Assembly: GCA_018714405.1 (NCBI GenBank)
Contig: DVNM01000012.1
Location: 31,055-95,054, forward strand
Origin: Scybalenecus merdavium
GTDB lineage: Bacteria > Bacillota > Clostridia > Oscillospirales > Acutalibacteraceae
DNA length: 64,000 nt
Direction: 5' to 3'
The notes beneath the pieces are model-generated. The model ran no database searches. It saw only the letters and a list, made by a program, of their open reading frames with translations, and was not told the origin of the DNA. Below, in pieces: positions 9,701 to 16,115 of the stretch; position 1 is the first letter of the stretch, and each line of letters opens with the position of its first letter. The translations under genes and the position numbers were made by a program.

Positions 9701-11101
9701 AACATCCTGGCAAGCGTGTTCAACACCCTGAGCACGGCAACTTCGGATGAGATCATCAGAGCTTTGTTTGAACTGCTTAACGGCACGCCGACGAACGCGT
9801 TCTGGGATTACACCGGTTATAAGTTCAAGTCCTATGACTTCTCTTATCCGGCGAACATGGATATGCAGTTCATTCAGGATCTTGGCGCTACGATCGACAA
9901 CCTGCTTACGGGCTTCATCGATCTGAACGGCACGATCGCTGACCTGATCTACAAAGATGATATCATCAACACACTGGCCGAGGCCATTTACACGAACGTT
10001 GAAAAAGTAACGATCTCCGGCTCGACCACGCTGATCGACCTGCTTGCACAGACCGGTATCGACCTGTCTACTGACGCAATGGCTGACCTGCTGGTTGACA
10101 AAGATTACGGCAAGACCTTCTCTTCCGTAGCTTCCAAGATCCGTTCTGCCGGCAGCTGGGCAAACGTCAACTTCGACAAACTCAGCTGGGGCGTGACAGA
10201 CAGAGAGTCCTTCCTGAATGCGCTGTGCGCAGTGCTTCGTCCGGCTTACGGCGTGCTTGACGTTCTTCTGAACGACGGTATGCTTGGCCTGTTCAGCCTG
10301 CTCTACATCCCGGGCAGCGACGGCTACACCAGCACGATCGTACCGTTCATGGAAGCGCTGAGTCTCTATAACATCAAAACACAGTATCAGTACAGAGAAG
10401 ACATTGCCACAAAGGGCTATGACTACATTCTGCTCGACATTCTGAACCCGTTGTTCGACAAGGTGGAAGATCTGCTTTATGCACCGATCCAGACCCTGTC
10501 CGGCATGCTGCCGAACCTTGCGTACTTCTTCGCAAACGGCGGTCTGCTGCAGATGGTGGATAACCTTGTGACACCGGTCACAGCGCTGCTTGACACGCTG
10601 AGCCCGATCGTAAATGTAAACGACCTGCTTGCTGAGCTGGGCGTAAGCATCAATGGCCAGGCACTTGACCTGTACCACATTTCCAGCATTCTGGAACCGT
10701 ATGTGGCGCCTGACAAAGTTGTGCCGCTGCTCAACTCGCTGCTGCAGTCGCTCGACATCAACGGCACCAAGCTCAACATCACCCTGCTTGACATCGACTG
10801 GTATCAGCTGGCAAGCCACGGTGAATTGGTTCGCGAGCCTTCTCAGGCTGCAACGTATGGCATTCGCTCCTATGTGAAGGCTGACGAGGCTGAAACGCTG
10901 ATCGCGGTGCTGCGTTACCTGGTTGCTGTTATCCAGGATGAACGCAACCTTGACAACATCATCGGTCTGGTCAACGGTCTTGTGGGCGACAACTCTACAG
11001 TTTCCGGCATCGTAAGCCAAGTCATCAGTACGATCTCCACTTCGCCTGGTGATGAATTCATTGCGCAGATCGGTGATCTGCTTGCAACTATTGCTGGTTA
11101 A
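3779..11101 (+). CDS. Giant secreted repeat protein, family unknown
   Basis: The product has 2440 residues with a clear signal peptide (lysine-rich start, hydrophobic core, likely cleavage after FTALAA). ATG 3779 is chosen because AAGGAG ends eight bases upstream; a second ATG at 3773 is too close. The mature protein is acidic and rich in short amphipathic helices (NLLT, LLDxL, IIDIIN). It contains divergent internal repeats about 440-480 residues long. An xxW segment occurs near residues 1208, 1654 and 2126, YGKT at 1631 and 2110, and MLPNLAYF at 1807 and 2243. An Ala/Pro-rich linker lies near 995-1040. No LPXTG, SLH, dockerin or C-terminal membrane segment is visible, so how it is held at the surface is unclear. 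I recognise no catalytic motif. A terminator follows the stop. Confidence 0.9.
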   Translation: MKKTSKKLLSLFLAVVMAVSACSVGFTALAAETNPDYKLFNDSNSLDAESSIDAINELLDNRLPDILDMIGADSLAAIGIDAQDIEDIKNYDSGGKYDSDAFYAFMTKLADYLLGMINGNGTATASYFGEDYSNLTDWQYSFVEDESAPVSYFALLNYAEKMQDSEYKAAAKYSEENLDDLQALTEPFTEELASQESAATNVETGLVAALLKEAAVADTVDAAFNSGKGFSYQLIADTVVAIDGTQYALSKSNTAYPYILEAPAYANYSEADVEAYVNGYKAEAAQVGLGWFDPAADVAGALYCHYMFETNSLYADVLEAASINYYAKAGGHTFSYDGQEITPSNYMTVLGNVYTGSDFVADYGDGYSDLTEAQANGAYQFALDKIYVALITGVESVSFADAAFAAYDASKTNDLKSMNYSLAFTEGLAVSEGVVSQSEYNAIAKANNNNAAAVYADIFETVSEEPIITASSNTVLETLDVQAASGANQVSYDYETYAVSSDSLIALNETLNGYINTINDIKDIKLIGGYLVKIINNAIKSFGVDITLDTLVNMLTDVVINLAEHPGDTIFALMPFLVNVIDNLAAPALLGEEQSSANEMLFGTTESREYADRIQKAISRIMELVNGGDFGIGDIGELLSILTDEIGISNIGKLIADILGGLFTADVSNFIKKCGGVFGLLKAFNVLDITQYSQQAGDATLGYDQDAPYVNMNRALPMLLNWICGNTGYLSANDLTYYNTDPDGDGEAEYAENVPVITNLYVVDNALAGLYGLDSITGGMDATVAEILSELITFATSTVTDLYGPNGSTQLDGGANDLFSALPEIVNGLGQDFAEKYSIGTDWHFGSFIGGSYGSASTNSRMTVIDKLSDISNSSNYALNASNAQAAMEEIVNVFANGWINALLDLLNDVVGTENAITGEIPIVSGLLNALGGFSEQSILTDVINNVFQLDRDSKYSFTFEERDNGYVGIPSEVGYFLIENMDTLIGIIMQIVENTQAAPAAASAAPYAITQDAPAAAAQAAEASAISRAAGGSSISDADEAAADQLMTTLDGILADVLDGSFINDYSTSETDSILSGVFDLLSNYIGASNSSAYLRLLDGYMNNIIVAPKADGTLDEKDVYNNDNLTNFVVRTYALLEDIIDVVGDENLAATQYNDNYNLAVEAIKGVISPDAVGIRLSDNTSAQNKIMDLDSWNDAIQNGKVNVSIDWNVKTGDKESFYEGMASSLRVVSSILSVLLLDTGYYANVLQPILAGLLSDMDVQVEVIGEGVTTPSAAVLPASEVNTADDALMAIIRPFGAVLNALQAQPLTTVVDVVKGLAKVLQGTNPDLLDIVLNLVAPLDSELLGLAAIVRNLSPTLADKIEGLEIASIPIDINGMTATIAIRVEGIVANIAGFDIKIPIDDVAQFKALWNKLAPILGSVLGMDLTLINGETILSLLGMLDLGVTIPELDLDELASASDAKALLIIVYFVLDLLDANPSILGGNETVAGVLDFIRQNGIGGIIDIINTILSITTSPTEVYWMFVQKFELLRTGFEYPLGVTAADADNAVDQLDNLVSGIFPLLSSLGVMDVSGLSGLISDNLYTNNMVTTIAKGLYGAMEGDVASYLSIVGVDTSTKGVAKLLNDSSYGKTYSAAAKTLNGVSSWSKVSSLNWRFQDGDQDGFIEALSAALRPLNDLLALLLVEGNIDLSGLVNSVDVNTGAFKLQDGKLVITVSGKDVDSEDSTITIDLGGVLKQLQIYGGNGYDSAIIPLLEALGCTGVKTYSHYVSDYNKAKDNLLINVLNPIFSLVDKIAEKPFDTLTGMLPNLAYFLENGGLGQFVNNLLSPVTKLISDLDAKGINIDEIIEMIAGKDLNTLVKDALGIDLGLSLTNLGNLNIHSQLIPLVNSLLKSSGINLQLSNIDWKYLASLGELKTYTSASDHYGTPKRVAAYKGQVLITVLRYLLDNVLAKNNFAMITGLVNGIDMDAMIKNILASVFNTLSTATSDEIIRALFELLNGTPTNAFWDYTGYKFKSYDFSYPANMDMQFIQDLGATIDNLLTGFIDLNGTIADLIYKDDIINTLAEAIYTNVEKVTISGSTTLIDLLAQTGIDLSTDAMADLLVDKDYGKTFSSVASKIRSAGSWANVNFDKLSWGVTDRESFLNALCAVLRPAYGVLDVLLNDGMLGLFSLLYIPGSDGYTSTIVPFMEALSLYNIKTQYQYREDIATKGYDYILLDILNPLFDKVEDLLYAPIQTLSGMLPNLAYFFANGGLLQMVDNLVTPVTALLDTLSPIVNVNDLLAELGVSINGQALDLYHISSILEPYVAPDKVVPLLNSLLQSLDINGTKLNITLLDIDWYQLASHGELVREPSQAATYGIRSYVKADEAETLIAVLRYLVAVIQDERNLDNIIGLVNGLVGDNSTVSGIVSQVISTISTSPGDEFIAQIGDLLATIAG

Positions 11102-11117
11102 TCTATAACCAAAAATC

Positions 11118-11148
11118 AAGCCGGCGTCTTTGGACGCCGGCTTTTCTT
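11118..11148 (+). terminator. Terminator of the giant protein gene
   Basis: An 11-bp perfect stem, AAGCCGGCGTC with GACGCCGGCTT, encloses a four-base loop and is followed by a T-rich tract. It lies 17 bases after the stop codon. Confidence 0.9.
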
Positions 11149-11210
11149 TGTGTACCGTGGAATGTTGTGAAAATCAATCGGTTCTGTTTTGGCTTTGAAA
11201 AGCAAAATAA

Positions 11211-11252
11211 AAACACCCTGTATCGGCAAAATGCCATGATACAGGGCGTTTT
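11211..11252. terminator. Terminator hairpin, usable in both directions
   Basis: CCCTGTATC (11216-11224) pairs with GATACAGGG (11238-11246) around an inner GGCA/TGCC stem. There are A-rich bases on the left and T-rich bases on the right, so the glycosidase gene on the minus strand also gets a terminator about 70 bases beyond its stop. Confidence 0.75.
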
Positions 11253-11318
11253 CTGTTTCATATGGTTGTTTTTGGTTCGCGGGCGCGGTTGCTGCTTGGT
11301 TAGATATTGCAGAATACG

Positions 11319-12146
11319 TCAGTGCTTTTCTGGTACATCGGCTTTCAGTATACTGCAGTGGCGCAGTTCGGCCGGGAAATCCACATCCACTTTTTGAAAG
11401 TGCATAAAATCTTCGGTCGTGCTGCATGTGTAGGCACCGTGCATAAAACAATCTGCAAATAAATAGTACTGCCCGTTCTTCTGAACGATGTACGGCCCCT
11501 CCGTCAGGTGACCGGTCACAGGTTTCGTTATGCCGCCAAACGGCGCATGCAAACTTGTTGAAAAGGCCAAGCGAATGTTTTTGTACCTTGTCAACTCGGT
11601 ATTGCCGCCGCGTTCGTCTTTAAATGCCATCACCCAGCCGCTTTCTGTTTTGCAAAGCGTTGCGTCAATGCAGTTAAATCCCGGGTCAAAAAACAGCTCC
11701 GGCTGTGAAAACGTCTGAAAATCTTTTGTAAAACAGCGCCAGATGCGGTGATTTTTTATGCCCAGCCGGTTGGTTTTGTGAAAGCTGCTGGACCAAAAGA
11801 GCATATATTGCCCGCTTTCGTCGTCAAATACACATTCCGGCGCCCAGCAGTTGGCTGTATCCGGCAAATGTTCCATAATGCCCAGGTACACCGGCGCGCT
11901 CCAGTGCTGCAGATCACCGGAAACAGCGGTGCAGATACTTCTTGTTTTCCATCCGTTTGTAAAGATAACGCGGAATTGCCCGCCTGCCTCCCGCAGCAAA
12001 AACGGGTCACGCACAATGTAGCTGCCGTCCCTCGCGCGCGGTATCAAAGGTGCGCCGCCGTTGACCGGCGTCCAGTGCAGCAAGTCTGGGCTTTCGGCCA
12101 GGTGGAAACCCAGTGTGCTCTCGGTGTGGTAGCTCATGTAATACAT
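11319..12146 (-). CDS. Five-bladed beta-propeller glycosidase (GH43/GH32 clan-like)
   Basis: This 275-residue protein has no signal peptide. Repeated aromatic beta-strand segments (YYMSYH, FRVIFTNGW, YMLFWSSS, YYLFADC) and the motifs RDPFLL (Asp47) and WAPECVFDD match five-bladed propeller glycosidases such as GH43. Such enzymes typically remove arabinose or xylose, or act on related glycans. The ATG at 12146 has AGGAGG seven bases upstream; the upstream in-frame extension lacks support. A weak promoter (TATACA, 17 bases, TACAAT) lies just before the ribosome site. The N-terminus looks shorter than in typical GH43 enzymes, so the exact family and substrate are uncertain. Confidence 0.7.
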   Translation of the reverse strand: MYYMSYHTESTLGFHLAESPDLLHWTPVNGGAPLIPRARDGSYIVRDPFLLREAGGQFRVIFTNGWKTRSICTAVSGDLQHWSAPVYLGIMEHLPDTANCWAPECVFDDESGQYMLFWSSSFHKTNRLGIKNHRIWRCFTKDFQTFSQPELFFDPGFNCIDATLCKTESGWVMAFKDERGGNTELTRYKNIRLAFSTSLHAPFGGITKPVTGHLTEGPYIVQKNGQYYLFADCFMHGAYTCSTTEDFMHFQKVDVDFPAELRHCSILKADVPEKH

Positions 12147-12246
12147 AGTAAAACCTCCTGTCAGGTTTATTGTAGCATGCGGCAGGGGAAATGTATACGG
12201 CATTTGTACAATTTAAATATTTGCTTTAATTTTGCTGTGTATGGCA

Positions 12247-12966
12247 TCAAATGTGCATAGCGCCCCAGACCAGGCAGAAACCGCCGATGCCTGCCTCCAG
12301 CACCGGCACTAAAATACCAGATGCCTTTTCCAGCAGCTTTTTGCAGAACATATAAAAACGGTCAAAATATTTTTGCGCCGTCACATAGACGATGTACATA
12401 ACGATCAGCGGCAGCATGTACAAAATGTTGTACACGACCAGCAGCACGGTGATCTGCCAGAACGACAGGTCAAAACCAAACATGTAGGCCAAAAATGCAA
12501 AATACGGCATAGAGGTCATCAGCTCCGCAAACGTAGCGCCGGTGCCCAAAAGCACAAGTGCTCCCGGTGTGACCGATTTTATTTTTTTGCGCACGGCTTG
12601 CTCGTCGGCGTTTTCTTTTTCGGCATCGTTCACTTTTGCCGGTTTGTTTTTTAAGATCTTGCGTGCAGCCGTTGCAGCGGCAACGCCAAGCAGAACAACG
12701 CCGGCCGCGGCCAGAAGCATAAAAAGTGCGCGCTTTGCCGAATCCGGCAGGCCGCTTAAAAGGCCGCCAACATTTTCGATCACACCAAAGTAGGCCAGGT
12801 AACCGAACAGTAAACTGATTATGCCGGTCGGCAGAATAAAGTACCAGATGTGATGCGGCTTTTTCACAAGTCCTTGCAGTACAAATTGCTGGGTGATGGC
12901 CATCGGGTTCAGGCTGTCTGCCGCACCCGCCGCGATCGTTGCCGTGATCAGTTCAAACAATTTCAT
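12247..12966 (-). CDS. Polytopic membrane protein, GAP/Sap- or LysE-like, under riboswitch control
   Basis: This protein of about 239 residues has roughly six hydrophobic segments and a charged cytoplasmic loop (KNKPAKVNDAEKENADEQ). The first helix holds AADSLNPMA, resembling the DSLNP-type motif of GAP/Sap (SfLAP) and LysE-superfamily proteins. That suggests export or membrane transport of a small compound. ATG 12966 is only about two bases from AAGGAGG. A TTG two codons later would have ideal spacing of seven and may be the true start. The gene's leader is a ykkC-class riboswitch, so its substrate may be guanidine or a related cation. The downstream end is close to the start region of the propeller glycosidase gene on the same strand. 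Confidence 0.65.
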   Translation of the reverse strand: MKLFELITATIAAGAADSLNPMAITQQFVLQGLVKKPHHIWYFILPTGIISLLFGYLAYFGVIENVGGLLSGLPDSAKRALFMLLAAAGVVLLGVAAATAARKILKNKPAKVNDAEKENADEQAVRKKIKSVTPGALVLLGTGATFAELMTSMPYFAFLAYMFGFDLSFWQITVLLVVYNILYMLPLIVMYIVYVTAQKYFDRFYMFCKKLLEKASGILVPVLEAGIGGFCLVWGAMHI

Positions 12967-12983
12967 TCCTCCTTGCAGGCAAC

Positions 12984-13100
12984 AAATAAAGCCCGGGAGC
13001 ATAATTGCTCCCGGGCTTTTCTCCCGCCGTGTACGCAGCTTTTGCTGCGCGCTTTCTCTTGGACCAGACGGTTTCCCCGGAACCCTAGAAAGCTTTTCAT
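12984..13100 (-). promoter_or_regulatory. ykkC-class riboswitch (guanidine-I type likely) with terminator
   Basis: Read on the minus strand, the leader contains TCTAGGGTTCCG, then GTCTGGTCC-AAGAG, then ACACGGCGGGAG and AAAAGCCCGGGAG. These are the conserved blocks of the ykkC motif in their normal order. The P1 stem is GCTTTC/GAAAGC (near 13095-13089 and 13056-13051), and a GCGCAGC/GCTGCGT hairpin follows. The last block is also the 5' half of a terminator: GCCCGGGAGC pairs with GCTCCCGGGC, followed by TTTATTT (13016-12984). Ligand binding should therefore prevent termination and switch the gene on. The final GCCCGGGAG block fits guanidine-I better than the PRPP or ppGpp variants, but the AAG in the second block is less typical. 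Confidence 0.82.
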
Positions 13101-13107
13101 TGCGCAC

Positions 13108-13136
13108 ACTATAGCATATTTGAAAACGGCTGTCAA
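13108..13136 (-). promoter_or_regulatory. Promoter of the riboswitch-controlled gene
   Basis: On the minus strand: TTGACA (13136-13131), 17-base spacer, TATAGT (13113-13108). The predicted start of transcription is near 13101, exactly at the beginning of the ykkC aptamer. Confidence 0.85.
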
Positions 13137-13196
13137 GTCCTTTTCCGGTTTTTCTAATATTGATGATATTTCTAAAAAATGCAGCAATATTTCGCT

Positions 13197-13225
13197 TTGA
13201 CAACAGGCGGCGCATATGCTATTTT
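13197..13225 (+). promoter_or_regulatory. Promoter of the alpha-galactosidase gene
   Basis: TTGACA (13197-13202), 17-base spacer, TATTTT (13220-13225). It is divergent from the riboswitch promoter about 60 bases away. Confidence 0.75.
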
Positions 13226-13259
13226 TTACTTACAAATTCAAAAAAGGAACGGGTTACAT

Positions 13260-15350
13260 ATGGCTATCATAAAACAAGACAACATTTATATTCTGGAAAC
13301 CGCGCACACGCACTATGTGCTGGGTGTAGATGCCTATGGCTATAACCGCCATATCTATTGGGGCAAAAAGTGCAGCCCTGCGGATTATGAGGTCGTGTCG
13401 GTGGAGGATGAAAATTCCAACCACACAGCCTGCGACGAAATGCACCAGGAGTACACGGTGTTCGGTGGCACTATGTACCGCCCGTCTGCGCTGAAAGTTA
13501 CGTTTGCCGACGGATGCCGCGAGGTGGAGCCTGCGTTTGAACGCGGTGAAATAGACGGCGACACACTTCGCCTCTGTTTTAAAGACCGCATCTACCCGCT
13601 GCAGATCGTTTTGCACTACCGCGTTTATGCGCAGGACGATGTGATCATGCGCTTTGTTCAGCTGAAGAATACAGGCGACCGGCCGATTCAGGTGCATGCG
13701 GCCGCCAGTGCGGAATTCACACTGCCGTCGCACGAGGCTTATCGCTTCTGCAACACAAACGGCGCATGGGGCGGGGAAAACCGCCGGGTCGACACGCGGC
13801 TGGATGGCGGCGAGCTGACTTTTGAAAGCCGCAAGGGCATTTCCGGCCACACGGTTTCGCCGTATTTTATTGCGCACCAGGGTGCCGCAGAAGAAAGCGG
13901 CGCTGTGTTCGGCGCTGCGCTGGCCTACAGCGGCAATTTTAAAGTGCAGGCTTCGCGCGACCTTTACGGCGTAACGCGTGTACTGCTTGGCATAAACGAT
14001 TTTGATTTTCGGTATGATCTTTTGCCCGGCGCATGTTTCGATACGCCGCAGGTCTTTTTTGCCTATGCGCAGGGCTTTGGCGGATTTTCGCGTACCATGC
14101 ACGGCTTCATGCTTCGCCACATTCTGCCAAAACGTTTCGCCGGGGAAACGCTGCCGGTGCTTTACAACTCCTGGGAGGCGACCGGCTTTGATGTCAGCAG
14201 TGCCGGCCAGGCCAAACTGGCCGAGATCGCAGCCGGCCTGGGGGTAGAGCTGTTTGTTATGGACGACGGCTGGTTCGGCGCACGCAACAGCGACCGCGCC
14301 GGCCTTGGCGATTGGTTTGTGAATCCACAAAAATTCCCGAACGGACTGGATGAGCTGATTGAAAAAGTCAATGCGCTCGGCATGGATTTCGGCATCTGGG
14401 TGGAGCCCGAAATGGTCAATAAAGACAGCGATTTGTTCCGTGCGCACCCGGACTGGACGTATCACTATGAGACCCGCCGCGCCGATGAACTGCGCAACCA
14501 GCTTGTGCTCAACATGACCCGTTCAGACGTGCAGGCATATGTGTTTGACTGCCTTGACCGGCTGCTGAGCGAGCACAACATCCGCTATATCAAGTGGGAC
14601 ATGAACCGTCCATTTTCCCAAACGGGCGCCGAAAACCTGGCGTGCCCGCAGTCGCTGTGGTACCTGCACACGCAGGCTGTCTACAGCATTGTGGATCGCC
14701 TGCGTGCCAAGCACCCGGACGTACAGTTTGAAAGCTGCGCCTCGGGCGGCGGCCGCGACGACTGGGGCGCACTGATGCATTTTGACGAGGTCTGGCCCAG
14801 CGACAATACCGACGCGGTGGACCGCCTGCAGATCCAGCAGGGCTATTCGCTGCTGAATCCGGCAAAAACGATGCGTGCCTGGGTCACTGACATTTCTCCG
14901 GTCGGCCGCCCGGTCAGCCTGGATTTCCGCTTTGTCGTGGCCATGCAGGGCGCTTTGAGCCTTGGCGGCAATCTTTTGGAATATGACGAGGCCATGCTGG
15001 AAACCTGCAAAAAGTACATTGCACTTTACAAACAGATCCGGCCGCTGGTGCAGTTTGGCGACCTTTACCGTTTGCGCGACGCGCGCAGCGGCATTGCGTT
15101 TAACCAGTATGTAAGCGCAAATCGGCGCGAAAGCGCGGCGTTTCTTGCCGCGCCGTACTGCGGCTTTTACCGCAAGCAGGAGCCGCTTGTCTTTGCCGGG
15201 CTGGATGCCGAAACTGTGTACACGTTTGAACTGTTCGGGAAAACGTATGAAAAAAGCGGTGCGTACCTGATGCATGCGGGCGTGCCGGTGCGGCTGCGCG
15301 GCGACTGCATCTGTGCCGTCATCCATCTTCGTGCTAAAGGCGATGCATGA
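13260..15350 (+). CDS. Alpha-galactosidase, family GH36
   Basis: The 696-residue enzyme should hydrolyse terminal alpha-galactosides such as melibiose and raffinose-family sugars. It has an N-terminal beta-supersandwich, a TIM barrel from about residue 300, and a C-terminal beta domain, the GH36 order. Motifs seen: YNSWEATGFD at the barrel start, MDDGWFGARN, GIWVEPEMVN, the nucleophile in KWDMNR (Asp447) and the acid/base in SDNTDAVDR (Asp515). There is no signal peptide, so it is cytoplasmic. ATG 13260 follows AAGGAAC by about 10 bases; the longer in-frame reading would start upstream of the promoter. The gene is monocistronic, with a terminator after it and no transporter alongside. Confidence 0.95.
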   Translation: MAIIKQDNIYILETAHTHYVLGVDAYGYNRHIYWGKKCSPADYEVVSVEDENSNHTACDEMHQEYTVFGGTMYRPSALKVTFADGCREVEPAFERGEIDGDTLRLCFKDRIYPLQIVLHYRVYAQDDVIMRFVQLKNTGDRPIQVHAAASAEFTLPSHEAYRFCNTNGAWGGENRRVDTRLDGGELTFESRKGISGHTVSPYFIAHQGAAEESGAVFGAALAYSGNFKVQASRDLYGVTRVLLGINDFDFRYDLLPGACFDTPQVFFAYAQGFGGFSRTMHGFMLRHILPKRFAGETLPVLYNSWEATGFDVSSAGQAKLAEIAAGLGVELFVMDDGWFGARNSDRAGLGDWFVNPQKFPNGLDELIEKVNALGMDFGIWVEPEMVNKDSDLFRAHPDWTYHYETRRADELRNQLVLNMTRSDVQAYVFDCLDRLLSEHNIRYIKWDMNRPFSQTGAENLACPQSLWYLHTQAVYSIVDRLRAKHPDVQFESCASGGGRDDWGALMHFDEVWPSDNTDAVDRLQIQQGYSLLNPAKTMRAWVTDISPVGRPVSLDFRFVVAMQGALSLGGNLLEYDEAMLETCKKYIALYKQIRPLVQFGDLYRLRDARSGIAFNQYVSANRRESAAFLAAPYCGFYRKQEPLVFAGLDAETVYTFELFGKTYEKSGAYLMHAGVPVRLRGDCICAVIHLRAKGDA

Positions 15351-15380
15351 CCGATATCTGGTAAGCTCAATAAGTAACAA

Positions 15381-15413
15381 AAAAGGCGGCGTTTCAAAAC
15401 GCCGTCTTTTTTT
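15381..15413. terminator. Terminator between convergent genes
   Basis: GGCGGCGTTT pairs with AAACGCCGTC (one wobble), flanked by an A-run on the left and a T-run on the right. It can serve both the alpha-galactosidase gene and the convergent TM2 gene. Confidence 0.85.
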
Positions 15414-15425
15414 ACAAAATGAAAA

Positions 15426-15860
15426 TCAAGAAAACTTGTTCGTAATGCTGTAGCCGTTGCCGTCGATTTGGTCTTTGGTCAAAATACGGATCATGTCCAT
15501 GATAGACCACACCAGCGTAATGATCGGCCCTATAATGATGAGTGTTCCAAAAATCATCAGCAAAAGCTGTGTGGTGGCCTTGTCTTTATGGCCAAGATAA
15601 AAGTTATGCACGCCGAAACAGCCAAGCACCAGCGCCAGCAGCGCCGCAACATAGCGGTTGCGCGGCACATAGTCCTGCGGGTAGTTGGACGGGTCGGCCG
15701 GTGTGTAGTGGTAGACCTCTTCCGTGTAAAACTGCTGCTGGGGCGGTTCATAGTAGGTCGTGTTCTGGTTTTCTGCCTGTGCAGACTGGGTGTTCGCTGT
15801 TTTGGTGCAGCTGCAGATTTCGCCTTCTTTCAGCGGTCTGCCGCAGTTGGTGCAGTACAT
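15426..15860 (-). CDS. Zinc-ribbon plus TM2 domain membrane protein
   Basis: The protein has 144 residues. The N-terminus has a small zinc-ribbon-like cysteine cluster (MYCTNCGRPL...ICSC). A Gln/Tyr-rich linker follows, then a TM2 domain with two membrane segments (YVAALLALVLGCFGVHNFYLG and the LLMIFGTLII stretch) ending in WSIMDMIRI. TM2 proteins are widespread, and their role is poorly known. ATG 15860 follows GAGGTGA at good spacing. Its own promoter lies 30-55 bases upstream. Confidence 0.85.
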   Translation of the reverse strand: MYCTNCGRPLKEGEICSCTKTANTQSAQAENQNTTYYEPPQQQFYTEEVYHYTPADPSNYPQDYVPRNRYVAALLALVLGCFGVHNFYLGHKDKATTQLLLMIFGTLIIIGPIITLVWSIMDMIRILTKDQIDGNGYSITNKFS

Positions 15861-15887
15861 TTTCTCACCTCGATCTTTCGTAACACA

Positions 15888-15916
15888 ACTATATACCAAT
15901 GTCAAAAGCTTGTCAA
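15888..15916 (-). promoter_or_regulatory. Promoter of the TM2 protein gene
   Basis: On the minus strand: TTGACA (15916-15911), 17-base spacer, TATAGT (15893-15888). Confidence 0.8.
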
Positions 15917-16051
15917 TAAAGGAAAATGAGTATTTACAAAGCGTTTAAATTCCGGTCAAATTCTGTATGAAAGTTTTAATTCTATTTCAAAAGAAAGGCG
16001 GATCTTTCCATTTTTTCAGCTGAACTTTGCGCGCTTTTGTTGTCTATCTTC

Positions 16052-16080
16052 TTGCATTCACAGAGCAATCGTTATATAAT
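16052..16080 (+). promoter_or_regulatory. Promoter of the uxaC-kdgK-eda operon
   Basis: TTGCAT (16052-16057), 17-base spacer, TATAAT (16075-16080). The perfect -10 and imperfect -35 suggest room for activation. No clear operator was found next to it. Confidence 0.78.
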
Positions 16081-16115
16081 AATTCTGTAAAATTTCCAGG
16101 GTGAGGAGCGAAAAA

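Noticed and set aside
5753..11119. A 1788-codon open frame on the minus strand, antisense to the giant protein gene
   Set aside because: It arises from the strong codon bias of the sense gene. Its product is rich in His, Arg, Gln and Val with no domain, signal or ribosome site, while the sense gene has a signal peptide, promoter, ribosome site and terminator.
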